Source of the DNA: Youhaiella tibetensis
GTDB taxonomy: Bacteria > Pseudomonadota > Alphaproteobacteria > Rhizobiales > Devosiaceae
Assembly: GCF_008000755.1 (NCBI RefSeq)
Contig: NZ_CP041690.1
Location: 4,242,001 to 4,306,000, forward strand
Length of the DNA stretch: 64,000 bases
Direction of reading: 5' to 3'
Shown here: positions 24,715 to 36,173 of the stretch, one piece after another
Layout: each line of letters starts with the position of its first letter
Position numbering within the stretch: position 1 is the stretch's first letter
The notes under the pieces: generated by a model
The model's database searches: none
What the model was told of the DNA's origin: nothing
Seen by the model: the letters and a program-made list of their open reading frames with translations, nothing else
Made by a program: the position numbers and the translations under genes

Positions 24715-25656
24715 ATGACCCTTGATGGCGCCACTTCCACCCCCGCCGCCCCTCCCGCGGGCGCGCTCGTCGCCGAATCGTCCGATCGCGCCTTCAAGGC
24801 CGACGTGATCGACGCTTCCCTGCAGACCCCGATTCTCGTCGATTTCTGGGCGCCCTGGTGCGGCCCGTGCCGCCAGCTCACCCCGGCGCTCGAAAAGGTC
24901 GTCACTGAAAAGAACGGCGCCATTCGTCTGATCAAGATCAATATCGACGAGAATCCCTCGATCGCCGGCCAGCTCGGCATCCAGTCGATTCCCGCCGTTT
25001 TCGCCTTTGCCGGCGGACGCCCCGTCGATGCCTTCATGGGCGCCATTCCCGAAAGCGAAGTGCGGCGCTTTGCCGATCGCGTCATCTCCCAGGCTCCGGC
25101 CGCCGCGCCGCAGCCCGGCTCGGTCGACGAACAGATCGCCAACGCCCTGGCGGCGGCGGGCGAGGCCTTCGGCGCCGGCGATTTCGCCCAGGCCGCCGAG
25201 ATCTATACCCTCGTCCTCCAGCACGCCCCCGATAACGCCAAGGCGATCCTGGGCCTGGCCCAGGTCTACGCCAAGACCGGCGACCTCGAGCAGGCGCGCG
25301 CCGTCCTGGCCGAACTGCCCGAGGATGCCCGCAAGGGCGAGGACTACCTGGCCCTGAGCCAGGCCCTCAAGCTGGCCGCCGAGGCCGAGGGCCTGTCCGG
25401 CGCCGCCGCGCTCGAGGCGGAAGTGGCGCGCGACCCGGACAACCACCAGGCCCGGTTCGACCTTGCCGTGGTCCTCAATTCCCAGGGCCAGAAGGTGGAG
25501 GCGGCCGAGGCCCTCATCGCCATCATGCGCCGCGACCGTGCCTGGAACGAGGACGGCGCCCGCAAAAAACTCCTCGAATTCTTCGAGGCCTGGGGTCCCA
25601 AGGACCCGGCAACCCTCAAGGGGCGGCGAATGCTTTCCTCGCTCCTGTTTTCCTGA
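24715..25656 (+). CDS. thioredoxin-TPR co-chaperone (CnoX/YbbN-like)
   Basis: 313 residues: an N-terminal thioredoxin domain (about 20-125) with the redox motif WAPWCGPC and the cis-proline in SIPAVFAF, then four TPR-like repeats. CnoX proteins hold unfolding or oxidised clients and pass them to GroEL. E. coli CnoX lost the CxxC, but here both cysteines are present, so it may also be a redox enzyme. It heads a run of same-strand genes: LON-domain protein and Trm112. Confidence 0.88.
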   Translation: MTLDGATSTPAAPPAGALVAESSDRAFKADVIDASLQTPILVDFWAPWCGPCRQLTPALEKVVTEKNGAIRLIKINIDENPSIAGQLGIQSIPAVFAFAGGRPVDAFMGAIPESEVRRFADRVISQAPAAAPQPGSVDEQIANALAAAGEAFGAGDFAQAAEIYTLVLQHAPDNAKAILGLAQVYAKTGDLEQARAVLAELPEDARKGEDYLALSQALKLAAEAEGLSGAAALEAEVARDPDNHQARFDLAVVLNSQGQKVEAAEALIAIMRRDRAWNEDGARKKLLEFFEAWGPKDPATLKGRRMLSSLLFS

Positions 25657-25667
25657 CGAGCCCGACC

Positions 25668-26333
25668 ATGCACAAGCGCCCCACCTCTCCAGCAGATCTG
25701 CCCCGCAGCGTGCCGATCTTCCCGTTGTCGGGGGCGCTTCTGCTGCCGTTTGCCCACCGCCCCCTCAACATTTTCGAGCCGCGCTATGTGCGCATGGTCG
25801 ATGACGCCCTGGCCGGCGACCGCCTGGTCGGCCTCATCCAGCCGGTGGATACGAGCGAGGAATCGCCGCGCGGCCGGGCCCAGCTCCAGAACATCGGCTG
25901 CCTGGGCCGGCTCACCCACTGGGAAGAGAACGGGGAAGGCCGCTACTTCATCATCCTCGAAGGGGTGACGCGCTTCGAGCTGGTCTCCGAGCTCACCGTC
26001 ATGACCCCCTACCGCCAGGCCCAGATCTCGGCGACCGGTTTCGCCAGCGACTTCGACCGCAAGTTCGGCGAGGACGAGGTGGACCGCCCGCGCTTCCTCA
26101 AGATGATGCGCGACTATGCCGAGTTCGGCGATTTCGACCTCAACTGGGACGAGATCGAAAAGACCGGCACCGCCGACCTCGTCAATTTCTGCTGCATGGT
26201 CAGCCCCTATGGCGCGCGCGAAAAGCAGGTGCTGCTCGAGGCCAAGTCGCTGTCGGATCGCGCCGAGACCCTGATCGCGCTGGCGGAGATCGAGATGGCC
26301 AAGGGCGACGGCGACGCGCCCCTGCTGCAATGA
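25668..26333 (+). CDS. LON substrate-binding-domain protein
   Basis: 221 residues. The N-terminal Lon domain alone ([34 protein letters not shown]...[17 protein letters not shown]) with no ATPase or protease domain. Stand-alone LON-domain proteins of this size are common in alphaproteobacteria; function unknown, perhaps substrate capture. It is 11 bp after the thioredoxin-TPR gene and overlaps the next gene by 4 bp (ATGA). Confidence 0.87.
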   Translation: MHKRPTSPADLPRSVPIFPLSGALLLPFAHRPLNIFEPRYVRMVDDALAGDRLVGLIQPVDTSEESPRGRAQLQNIGCLGRLTHWEENGEGRYFIILEGVTRFELVSELTVMTPYRQAQISATGFASDFDRKFGEDEVDRPRFLKMMRDYAEFGDFDLNWDEIEKTGTADLVNFCCMVSPYGAREKQVLLEAKSLSDRAETLIALAEIEMAKGDGDAPLLQ

Positions 26334-26563
26334 CCGACCAGCGCCACGTCCTCGACCGCCACACGCTCGAAATGCTGGTCTGCCCGCTGACCAAGACGCG
26401 CCTGCTGCTCTCGCCCGAGGGCAACGAGCTGATTTCGGTGGCCGCGCACCTGGCCTTTCCCATCCGCCAGGGCGTGCCGATGTTGGCGCTCGACGAAGCG
26501 CGCCAGATCGACCTTTCCGAACTGCGCCGCCTGCCCGACCTGGGCGGAAGCCCCGAGCGCTAG
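26330..26563 (+). CDS. Trm112-family protein
   Basis: 77 residues: [29 protein letters not shown]...[19 protein letters not shown]. Bacterial Trm112/YcaR-type small proteins resemble the activator subunit of several methyltransferases; the first Cys-Pro of the zinc site is present (CPLTKT) but the second cysteine pair is missing, as is usual for this branch. Translationally coupled to the LON-domain gene by an ATGA overlap. Confidence 0.87.
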   Translation: MTDQRHVLDRHTLEMLVCPLTKTRLLLSPEGNELISVAAHLAFPIRQGVPMLALDEARQIDLSELRRLPDLGGSPER

Positions 26564-27777
26564 AGCGGCTGCCCGCGCAACAGCCTCGGACCATCCCGTT
26601 CGAGCCCGGCTGCCCGCGAGATGAGGAAGTCCTTGACCGGCGGCAGCCTGTCGACGACGCCCAGCCCGAAATCGCGCACCGCGCGCACCGGGGCCAGGTC
26701 ATTTGAGAACAGCCGGTTCATCCCGTCGGTGACCATGGCCATGAGCGCCGTATCGAACCGGCGCCAGCGCTCATAGGCCACCAGCACGTCGTCCGCGCCG
26801 TGGTCGAGCCCGAGCCGCATGGCCTGGACCACGACCTCGGCCAGCGCCGCCACGTCCTTGAGGCCGAGGTTGAGACCCTGCCCGGCGATGGGATGGACCA
26901 CATGGGCGGCGTCCCCGATCAGCGCCAGGCGCGGTGCCGCGAAATCGCGCGCGATCTGCATGCGCAGCGGAAACACCTGCAGCCGGTCCTCGAGCGTGAC
27001 CGCGCCCAGCGTCGAGCCCATGACCTCCTCGATCTTGAGCGCTACCTCTTCGGGTGGCAACGCAAGGTAGCGCGCCGCGTCTTCCGGACGCTCCGTCCAG
27101 ACCAGCGAGGAGCGCCGGCCGGGCAGCGGCAGGCTGGCAAAGGGACCGGCGGGGCGGAAATGCTCATAGGCCACGCCCTCGTGGTCGAGCTCGTGCCCGA
27201 TGGTGGTGACGATCCCCGATTGCCCATAGTCGTGGTTGATGGTGGTGATGCCGGCCATGGCGCGCAGGGCCGAGTTCGCCCCGTCGGCGGCAACCACGAG
27301 AGGTGCCTTGAGCACGCGGCCATCGCCGAGCGTCAGCGTCCCTCCGCCCGCCTGGGCGGCAAAAGCCTTGACCTCGACCGGCGCCAGGAATGTCGCCTTC
27401 TCCCCCAAAGCCTCGAGCATGGCTCGCGTCATGGCGGTATTGGGGACGAGATGGGCGAAAGGCTCGCCCGGCGCCACTTCGCCCTGGAAATCGAGAAACA
27501 GCGGGCGGGCGATGTCGCCCGAGCCCGAATCGGTGATTCGCATCTCGCGCACCGGCTGTGCCTCGCCCGCCAGCGCGTCCCATACGCCCAGCGTCTCGAG
27601 CACCCGGCGCACGCCCGCCGCGATCGAGGAGGCGCGCTTGTCGTTGGGCACGCTCACCGGGCGGCGGTCGAGAATGCCGATCTTCACCCCGCCGACGAAC
27701 CGGCTCAGGCTCAGGGCCAGCGCCAGGCCCACCGGCCCTGCGCCCACGATCAGCACGTCGTATTGGTCTTCCTGCAT
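26560..27777 (-). CDS. UbiH/UbiF/COQ6-family FAD monooxygenase
   Basis: 405 residues. It hydroxylates the ubiquinone ring precursor at one or more positions. FAD motifs: [20 protein letters not shown] (about 7-26), the DG segment [12 protein letters not shown], and [26 protein letters not shown], the UbiH-family signature. Alphaproteobacteria use several Ubi hydroxylases with different regiospecificity (UbiL, UbiM, UbiH); which one this is cannot be decided by eye. ATG at 27777. It converges with the Trm112 gene (4-bp overlap). Confidence 0.87.
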   Translation of the reverse strand: MQEDQYDVLIVGAGPVGLALALSLSRFVGGVKIGILDRRPVSVPNDKRASSIAAGVRRVLETLGVWDALAGEAQPVREMRITDSGSGDIARPLFLDFQGEVAPGEPFAHLVPNTAMTRAMLEALGEKATFLAPVEVKAFAAQAGGGTLTLGDGRVLKAPLVVAADGANSALRAMAGITTINHDYGQSGIVTTIGHELDHEGVAYEHFRPAGPFASLPLPGRRSSLVWTERPEDAARYLALPPEEVALKIEEVMGSTLGAVTLEDRLQVFPLRMQIARDFAAPRLALIGDAAHVVHPIAGQGLNLGLKDVAALAEVVVQAMRLGLDHGADDVLVAYERWRRFDTALMAMVTDGMNRLFSNDLAPVRAVRDFGLGVVDRLPPVKDFLISRAAGLERDGPRLLRGQPL

Positions 27778-27992
27778 GGCTCTCCCGCCTCCTGGGCCGC
27801 GGCGCCTCTTTTCCACCCTTTGGCCATTTCCGGCAACCACCGGTCTCCGCCTAATTTTGCGGCAACTTTCCGGAATCTGCCCAATCGATAATCACGGCTA
27901 TGGCTCTGCCGATCCGACCTGGGCTTCATAATCGCTTAACCAAAGACGATTTCGCTTCAAAATCAATGACATGAGAAATGTGGCCGGAGTCT

Positions 27993-28006
27993 GGCACGGC
28001 ATTTGA
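27993..28006 (+). promoter_or_regulatory. candidate sigma54 promoter of glnK-amtB
   Basis: TGGCACGGCATTTGAG: the -24 GG (27993-27994) is followed at N10 by GA instead of GC, with TTT ahead of it. One mismatch from the core consensus, and in the place expected for NtrC-dependent glnK control, about 50 bp before the ATG. Confidence 0.5.
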
Positions 28007-28056
28007 GTCTGAAGGGGGCATCGAAGACTCAAGCGAGGCTCATGAAAGGAGCTCCC

Positions 28057-28395
28057 ATGAAACTGGTGGTTGCAATCATAAAACCGTCGCGGCTCGAAGA
28101 GGTTCGTCAGGCGCTCAACTCGCTCGATGTACATGGAATGACCGTGACCGAAGTCAAGGGTTACGGCCGCCAGAAGGGACATTCGGAAATCTACCGCGGC
28201 ACCGAATACGCCGTGCATTTCCTGCCCAAGCTCAAGATCGAGATCGCGGTTGACGACGCCCAGGCCGACGCCGTCAGCACGGCCATCCGGGAATCGGCAC
28301 AGACCGGCCGGATCGGCGACGGCAAGATTTTCGTGCTCGACCTCGAACAAGTCACCCGCATTCGCACCGGCGAGACCGGCGCGGCCGCTCTCTAA
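28057..28395 (+). CDS. glnK: PII nitrogen regulatory protein
   Basis: 112 residues, canonical PII length. It senses 2-oxoglutarate and ATP/ADP and gates AmtB and other targets. MKLVVAIIKPSRLEEV starts the protein; the T-loop (about 37-55) holds Y51 in YRGTEYAV, the uridylylation site; GDGKIFVLDLEQVTRIRTGE is the C-terminal signature. ATG at 28057 is preceded by AAAGGAGC. It is linked to amtB (22-bp gap), the usual reason to call it GlnK rather than GlnB. Confidence 0.95.
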   Translation: MKLVVAIIKPSRLEEVRQALNSLDVHGMTVTEVKGYGRQKGHSEIYRGTEYAVHFLPKLKIEIAVDDAQADAVSTAIRESAQTGRIGDGKIFVLDLEQVTRIRTGETGAAAL

Positions 28396-28417
28396 CGCCG
28401 CTTTTGGAGGCTCAACA

Positions 28418-29734
28418 ATGACAACTATCAAGACGTCAAAGATACTGGGGGCGGCGGCGCTCGCATCCCTTGCCATGGCCCTGCCGGCTTTCGCGCAGGA
28501 CGCCACGCCCACCATCGACACCGGCGACACGTCCTGGATGATCGTGTCCACCGTGCTGGTGCTGCTCATGATCATCCCGGGCCTGGCCCTGTTCTACGGC
28601 GGCCTCGTACGCGCCAAGAACGTGCTCTCGATCCTGATGCAGGTGCTGGCCGGCTTCTGCATGATCTCCCTGCTCTGGGTGGCCTATGGCTATTCGCTGG
28701 CTTTCGGCGGCCCCACCGAAGGCGGACTCTCCGGCTTCGTCGGTGACCTCTCCAAGTTCTTCCTCAACGGCGTGCCGCCCGATGCGCTTTCGGGCACCAT
28801 TCCCGAGCTGGTCTTCGTGGTCTTCCAGCTGACCTTCGCGGCCATCACCTGCACCCTCATCGTCGGCGGCATCGCCGAGCGCATGAAGTTCGGCGCAGTG
28901 ATGCTGTTCCTGGCCATCTGGTTCACCTTCTCCTACGTGCCGATCGCCCACATGGTCTGGTTCTCGGGCGGCCTGCTCTTCCAGATGGGCGCTCTCGACT
29001 TCGCCGGCGGCACCGTCGTTCACATCAACTCCGGTGTTGCCGCCCTCGTCGCCGCCATCGTGCTTGGCCCGCGCATGGGCTTCCTCAAGGAACCGATCGC
29101 CCCGCACAACCTGGTCTTCACCTTCGTGGGCGCCAGCCTGCTGTGGGTCGGCTGGTTCGGCTTCAACGCCGGTTCGGCCCTGGCTGCCAACGGCACTGCC
29201 GCCCAGGCCTTCCTCAACACCATCACCGCTCCCGCCGCCGCGGCTCTCGCCTGGGCGCTCGGTGAAAAGTTCACCCGTGGCCATGCTTCTCTCCTCGGCG
29301 CCGCTTCGGGCGCCGTGGCCGGCCTCGTCGCCATCACCCCGGCCGCCGGCTTTGCCGGCACCTTCGGCTCGATCGTGCTCGGCGCCGTCGCCAGCCTCAT
29401 CTGCCTGTGGGCCGTCGTGACCCTCAAGCCGCTCCTCAAGTACGACGACAGCCTGGACGTCTTCGGCATCCATGGCATCGGCGGCATCGTGGGCGCCATC
29501 GGCACGGCCATCGTAGCCGCTCCCTCGCTCGGCGGGTTCGGTGCCGAGGGCTATTCGATCGGTGGCCAGCTCGTCACCCAGATCACCGCCGTGGTCATCG
29601 CCGTGGTCTGGTCGGCAGTGGTTGCCTTCGTCGCCCTGATGATCGTCAAGGCGGTCATGGGCCTGCGCGTCACCGAATCGGCCGAGACCGATGGCCTCGA
29701 CCTCACCTCGCACGGCGAGCGCGCCTACAACTGA
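28418..29734 (+). CDS. amtB: ammonium transporter
   Basis: 438 residues: an N-terminal signal peptide (cut after AFA, about residue 23) and eleven predicted membrane helices. Seen: DTSWMIVSTVLVLLMIIPGLALFYGG (first helix), the ammonium-transporter signature DFAGGTVVHINSGVAAL with the first pore His, and VFGIHGIGGIVGAIGTA with the second. ATG at 28418 has a perfect GGAGG at a spacing of 7. With glnK upstream it forms the usual nitrogen-limitation operon. Confidence 0.96.
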   Translation: MTTIKTSKILGAAALASLAMALPAFAQDATPTIDTGDTSWMIVSTVLVLLMIIPGLALFYGGLVRAKNVLSILMQVLAGFCMISLLWVAYGYSLAFGGPTEGGLSGFVGDLSKFFLNGVPPDALSGTIPELVFVVFQLTFAAITCTLIVGGIAERMKFGAVMLFLAIWFTFSYVPIAHMVWFSGGLLFQMGALDFAGGTVVHINSGVAALVAAIVLGPRMGFLKEPIAPHNLVFTFVGASLLWVGWFGFNAGSALAANGTAAQAFLNTITAPAAAALAWALGEKFTRGHASLLGAASGAVAGLVAITPAAGFAGTFGSIVLGAVASLICLWAVVTLKPLLKYDDSLDVFGIHGIGGIVGAIGTAIVAAPSLGGFGAEGYSIGGQLVTQITAVVIAVVWSAVVAFVALMIVKAVMGLRVTESAETDGLDLTSHGERAYN

Positions 29735-29771
29735 CGGTCTTGCGGCGGCGATCCTCCTCCCCGCCGCCGCA

Positions 29772-29920
29772 CGACCAACCCGGATGGCCCGGTACGCCGG
29801 ACCATCCACCCCGCCAGAACCTGCCCATGCGGTTGGTCGCGGCGTGCAGCCCATGTCCTCTTGGCCCGCCACAGAGGCTTCCCACTCGCAAACCACATGG
29901 GCTGCACCCCGGGACCAACA
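29772..29920 (+). ncRNA. structured intergenic RNA candidate between amtB and ftsK
   Basis: Dense complementary segments. Hairpin 1: GGATGGCCCGG...CCGGACCATCC (about 29782-29806, one mismatch), flanked by GACCAACC (29773-29780) able to pair with GGTTGGTC (29831-29838). Hairpin 2: a perfect 13-bp stem 29844-29856 with 29895-29907, with an inner 5-bp stem (29857-29861 / 29873-29877). GTTGGTC can instead pair with GACCAAC at 29913-29919. A terminator follows at 29939-29968. It could be the 3' UTR of amtB, a riboregulator or a small RNA; no promoter is evident and no known RNA family is recognised. Confidence 0.35.
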
Positions 29921-29938
29921 ACAGTCCAGAACGACCCG

Positions 29939-29968
29939 TCCGGCTGTCCTCGCCGGAGGGGTTTTTCT
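29939..29968 (+). terminator. Rho-independent terminator before ftsK
   Basis: Stem TCCGGC (29939-29944) / GCCGGA (29952-29957), a 7-nt loop, then GGGG and a TTTTTCTTT run. It ends the glnK-amtB transcript or a small RNA after it. Confidence 0.6.
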
Positions 29969-30100
29969 TTGCCCGCCCCGACGCTTCTGCGCGGCCGGGC
30001 AGGGTTAGCGTGGGATTAACCATGGAACGCTAGCATCGCGGCAGTTTGGGCGACCCCTCTCCGGGACCAATCGCTCGCGTCATCAGTAAAGACCCCGCTC

Positions 30101-32836
<2,736 letters not shown>

Positions 32837-32879
32837 GCGTCAGGACGAAAAGACCTGCTCCGGCTTGTATTTCATGTTT

Positions 32880-32893
32880 CACTTATATAAGTG
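32880..32893. promoter_or_regulatory. 14-bp palindromic operator before the SRPBCC-ArsR pair
   Basis: CACTTATATAAGTG, a perfect palindrome with partly matching flanks (TTT/GAA), in an AT-rich island 29 bp before the SRPBCC ATG. It is the likely binding site of the ArsR protein encoded at 33563 and contains a TATA-like -10. Confidence 0.6.
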
Positions 32894-32921
32894 GAATATG
32901 ACGCAAGAAGGAGGATGTTGT

Positions 32922-33566
32922 ATGGATTTCGACCTTGCCACCCATCTGGGCTCCATGAGCCGGCGCGTGGAGACCCTGCAATACCAGGGCATTGCCGCCA
33001 AGGCGGTGGTGCTCTGGCGGGTCTACCCCACCGATGCCGATGACCTCTGGGAAGCGCTGACGACGCCCGATCGCCTCAGGCGCTGGTTCCTGCCGGTTAG
33101 CGGCGACCTTAAACTCAACGGACGCTATCAGTTCGAAGGCAATGCCGGCGGCATCATCACCGCCTGCGATCCCCCGCGCCGGCTGGAGGCGACGTGGGAA
33201 TTCGCCGGCGGCAAGAGCTGGGTCATCGCGACGCTGGCGCCTGAAGGCCAGGGCACGCGTTTCGAGCTGCGCCACATCGCGCCGGTCGACGATCACTGGA
33301 AGACGTTCGGCCCGGGTGCGGTCGGGGTCGGCTGGGATCTCGGTTTCCTAGGGCTCGCCCGCCATGTCGACGCCCCCGAGGCGGCCAGGCCGCCCGAGGC
33401 GAACCCCGACTGGATGGCTTCGCCCGAAGCTCTGGCGCTTTACCGCTCGACCAGCACCGCCTGGGCCGAAGCGGCCATTGCCGATGGCGAGGATGAGGCA
33501 ACCGCCCGCCAGTCGGCCGAGCGGACGCGGAAGTTCTATTCGGGCGAACCAACCACAGGGGATTGA
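32922..33566 (+). CDS. SRPBCC (AHSA1-type) domain protein
   Basis: 214 residues. The SRPBCC domain covers about 25-150: KAVVLWRVYPTDADDLWEALTTPDRLRRWFLPVSGDLKLNGRYQFEGNAGG, LEATWEFAG, RFELRHIAPVDDHW. A C-terminal helical part follows (about 165-210). ATG at 32922 is chosen because AGGAGG lies 7 bp upstream. The stop overlaps the start of an ArsR gene, so the pair is co-regulated, presumably from the palindrome at 32880. Confidence 0.85.
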   Translation: MDFDLATHLGSMSRRVETLQYQGIAAKAVVLWRVYPTDADDLWEALTTPDRLRRWFLPVSGDLKLNGRYQFEGNAGGIITACDPPRRLEATWEFAGGKSWVIATLAPEGQGTRFELRHIAPVDDHWKTFGPGAVGVGWDLGFLGLARHVDAPEAARPPEANPDWMASPEALALYRSTSTAWAEAAIADGEDEATARQSAERTRKFYSGEPTTGD

Positions 33567-33910
33567 GCTTGCATGCCTTTGACGTCCTCGGCGACCCGGT
33601 GCGCCGGCGCATACTGGAACTGCTCGCCGAGGGCGAACTGACCTCGGGGGCGGTGGTGGAGATCATCGGCCGGGAATTCGGCATCTCCCAGGCCGGCGTC
33701 TCCCAGCATCTCAAGGTGCTGCGCGAGAGCGGCTTCGCCACCGTCAGACCCGAGGCGCAGAAGCGCATCTATGCGATCGACCCCGCCCCGCTCCAGGAGA
33801 TCGACGGCTGGCTCGAGCACTTCCGCAGGTTCTGGACGCACAAGCTCGATGCCCTGGGCACAGAGGTGGCACGGGGCCGCAAGGCGCGCGGGGACCCACC
33901 GGCGCGATGA
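33563..33910 (+). CDS. ArsR-family repressor
   Basis: 115 residues: FDVLGDPVRRRILELLAEGELTSG (first helices) and FGISQAGVSQHLKVLRESGFAT (recognition helix, about 39-60), then a wing and dimer helix. No metal-binding cysteines. The start is TTG at 33563, overlapping the upstream TGA as TTGA; GGGGA is just upstream. Gene order is SRPBCC then ArsR, the reverse of the pair at 21.1-22.1 kb. Confidence 0.85.
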   Translation: MSLHAFDVLGDPVRRRILELLAEGELTSGAVVEIIGREFGISQAGVSQHLKVLRESGFATVRPEAQKRIYAIDPAPLQEIDGWLEHFRRFWTHKLDALGTEVARGRKARGDPPAR

Positions 33911-33998
33911 ACGCCACGTGAACGGAACCAACCACCTGTTGCCGCAATTGGTTTCTAGGTAAGCTTTCACCTTGAACCCTAAAGGGACGAGATACTTC

Positions 33999-34625
33999 AT
34001 GATTCGCCGCGATGCCCTTCTGCTTGGTCTCACCGCACTTCTCGCCTCGGCCGTTCCCGCTCTCGCGCTCGACCGGCAGCTGACCCCCGAGGAAACCGCG
34101 CTCATCCAGCAGATCGGCGAACACAACTCGGCCATCCGCTCCATGGCCGGCCGCTTCCTGCAGGTGGACAGCCAGGGCGGGCGCACCGAGGGCACGTTCT
34201 TCCTCGAACGCCCCAACAAGGTGCGCTTCCGCTACAACCCGCCCTCGCGCGAAGAGATCATCTCGGTCGGCCGCGGCTTTTACGTCATCAACCGCAAGGA
34301 CCAGACCCAGTACGCCTATCCCCAGGACCGCATCCCGCTGCGCAACTTCCTGGGCGACAAGATCGACCTGCTCAGCGCCAATGTCGTGGATGTGACCAGT
34401 TCGGACGCCTATATGGCGGTGACGGTCTCGGACGACACCCCGATCGGGGTGGTGCAGGTGGGCCTGATCTTCGACAAGCAGACCCTGGACCTGGCCCAGT
34501 GGACGCTGACCGAGCCGAGCGGGGCCGAACTCACCTTCTCGCTCTACGACATCCAGAAGGACGTCCAGATTCCAAAATCCTATTTCTACATCGACCCGAC
34601 CTATAAGGCGGTCGAGCCCAAATAG
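33999..34625 (+). CDS. lolA: LolA-family outer-membrane lipoprotein carrier
   Basis: 208 residues with a signal peptide (MIRRDALLLGLTALLASAVPALA, cut near residue 24). The rest is a LolA-like beta fold: AIRSMAGRFLQVDSQGGRTEGTFFLERPNKVRFRYNPPSREEIISVG, DRIPLRNFLGDKIDL, and a final YFYIDPTYKAVEPK. LolA carries lipoproteins through the periplasm to the outer membrane. The order ftsK, lolA, xthA is common in Hyphomicrobiales; here an SRPBCC-ArsR pair is inserted after ftsK. Confidence 0.88.
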   Translation: MIRRDALLLGLTALLASAVPALALDRQLTPEETALIQQIGEHNSAIRSMAGRFLQVDSQGGRTEGTFFLERPNKVRFRYNPPSREEIISVGRGFYVINRKDQTQYAYPQDRIPLRNFLGDKIDLLSANVVDVTSSDAYMAVTVSDDTPIGVVQVGLIFDKQTLDLAQWTLTEPSGAELTFSLYDIQKDVQIPKSYFYIDPTYKAVEPK

Positions 34626-34693
34626 GCCGCTAACCCTTTGCCGGAGGGCGGACTTTGCGCCATAAAGGCGCCGGCCCACCCTCGAGAGTTTCA

Positions 34694-35500
34694 ATGTCCG
34701 TTTCCGTCGCCACCTGGAACATCAATTCCGTTCGCCTGCGTCTGCCCATCGTCCTGGATTTCCTCAGGCAGTATCAGCCCGACGTGCTCATGCTCCAGGA
34801 AATCAAGTGCACAAACGACCAGTTCCCGGCCAACGCCTTCACCGAGGCGGGCTATCCCTACCAGGCCGTCCACGGCCAGAAGGGCTACCACGGCGTCGCC
34901 ATCGTCTCGAAGTTTCCGCTGACCGACATTTCGAGCAAGGTCTTCTGCGAGATTCCCGATAGCCGGCATGTCTCTGCGCTCCTCGATTTCGGCCAGGGCG
35001 CCGTCAAGTTCCACAATTTCTACATCCCGGCCGGCGGGGACGAGCCCGATCCCGCGATCAACCCCAAGTTCAAGCACAAGCTGGGGTTCCTGGACGAGCT
35101 CAAGCATTGGTTCGCCACCCCCGATTTCGAGCGCGGCCACCTGATCGCGGGCGACTTCAACATCGCCCCGCACGAAAACGACGTCTGGAGCCACAAGCAG
35201 CTCCTCAAGGTCGTCAGCCACACGCCGGTCGAAACAGAGGCGTTGACCGCCCTGCTCGAGGGAGGCCACGGCTGGGTGGACCTGGTGCGCAAGCACATCC
35301 CCTATGACCAGAAGCTCTATTCGTGGTGGAGCTATCGCGCCCGCGACTGGAACGCGGCCGACAAGGGCCGCCGGCTCGACCATATCTGGGCCACCGCCGA
35401 CATCGCCGCCCACACCACCGGCGCCGAGATCCTGCGCCCCGCCCGCGGCTGGAGCGACAAGCCCTCCGACCACGTGCCCGTCATCACCCGCTTCGCCTGA
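34694..35500 (+). CDS. xthA: exodeoxyribonuclease III
   Basis: 268 residues. It is an AP endonuclease and 3'-5' exonuclease of base-excision repair. The EEP fold is clear: VATWNINSVRLRLP at the start, LMLQEIKCTNDQFP with the metal-binding Glu, AGDFNIAP, RRLDHIWAT and the C-terminal SDHVPVI with catalytic Asp-His. ATG at 34694 (GAGAG upstream); the in-frame TTG at 34655 is unlikely. Confidence 0.95.
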   Translation: MSVSVATWNINSVRLRLPIVLDFLRQYQPDVLMLQEIKCTNDQFPANAFTEAGYPYQAVHGQKGYHGVAIVSKFPLTDISSKVFCEIPDSRHVSALLDFGQGAVKFHNFYIPAGGDEPDPAINPKFKHKLGFLDELKHWFATPDFERGHLIAGDFNIAPHENDVWSHKQLLKVVSHTPVETEALTALLEGGHGWVDLVRKHIPYDQKLYSWWSYRARDWNAADKGRRLDHIWATADIAAHTTGAEILRPARGWSDKPSDHVPVITRFA

Positions 35501-35536
35501 GAAGCCGGCAGGGCGCGCGTACGGGCGCGCACCTCG

Positions 35537-35552
35537 TGATTCACGTGAAGCA
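35537..35552. other. parS-like site (TGATTCACGTGAAGCA)
   Basis: Two mismatches from the canonical 16-mer, core CACGTG intact, in the gap between two converging genes. Identical base for base to the site at 58916-58931. Confidence 0.65.
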
Positions 35553-35566
35553 AAAAAGGCAGGGAC

Positions 35567-36025
35567 CTAGATCTGGTCCTTGCGGATGCGCCCCTTGAGC
35601 GGGGCCAGCGCGCCCAGGTACCCGGTGAGTTCGCGCCGGATGTGATCGGCGGCGCGCGCGGCGAGATCAGGGTACTGCGTTGCCAGCTTGAGGAAAGCGT
35701 GGCGCGGCACGAAAAGGGTTTCGGAGGCGAAGACCGCCGTCACCGTCACCGGGCGCGGCCTGGCGATGACCAGCGCCACCGCGCTCACCAGCGTGCCTTC
35801 TCCGGAAAGATCGTGGAACCTGCCGCCGCCCTCGGGCGTGGTGCGCAACCGCCCCGAAATCAGCACATGGGCGCCGTCGGGGATGTCGCCGGCCTTGTAG
35901 ACGACCTCGCCGGCCTCGAAACGGCGACGCTCGCTGGCAAAGGCGAGAAGACGCCTTTGCTCGTTGTCGCAGATCTCGAAGAATTCGGCGTGCGCCAGAA
36001 TGGTCGCCGCGTCGTCCAGTTGCAT
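35567..36025 (-). CDS. cyclic-nucleotide-binding-domain protein without HTH
   Basis: 152 residues, nearly all one cNMP-binding domain of the Crp/Fnr type: FFEICDNEQRRLLAFASERRRFEAGEVVYKAGDIPDGAHVLISG, then 'SGEGTLVSAVALVIARPRPVTVTAV'. There is no C-terminal helix-turn-helix, so it is not a transcription factor by itself. ATG at 36025 preferred; 36052 is an alternative. A good sigma70 promoter lies at 36094-36121. Confidence 0.8.
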   Translation of the reverse strand: MQLDDAATILAHAEFFEICDNEQRRLLAFASERRRFEAGEVVYKAGDIPDGAHVLISGRLRTTPEGGGRFHDLSGEGTLVSAVALVIARPRPVTVTAVFASETLFVPRHAFLKLATQYPDLAARAADHIRRELTGYLGALAPLKGRIRKDQI

Positions 36026-36093
36026 TGTGCCCCAGTCCTTGCCAGAGCACATCGGCCGCGGTGCTGCAAATGACCGGATTGCGCTCTTAACGC

Positions 36094-36121
36094 TTTATAG
36101 AGAGCCAAATTCTGTTCGCAA
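36094..36121 (-). promoter_or_regulatory. sigma70-type promoter of the cyclic-nucleotide-binding gene
   Basis: On the minus strand: TTGCGA (36121-36116), 16 bp, TATAAA (36099-36094), about 70 bp before the ATG. Confidence 0.55.
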
Positions 36122-36173
36122 ACTCTCTAGATAGCGGTTTTCCGCCGCGTAAGGACCCGCGGCGGTAGGCTTT

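Noticed and set aside
28250-28417. A longer amtB start at 28250, inside glnK
   Set aside because: The upstream part is glnK read in another frame, and ATG 28418 has a perfect GGAGG and begins a clear signal peptide.
36141-36165. A hairpin CCGCCGCG/CGCGGCGG as terminator of the response-regulator gene
   Set aside because: On the minus strand it is followed by A-rich, not T-rich, sequence; on the plus strand no gene reads into it.
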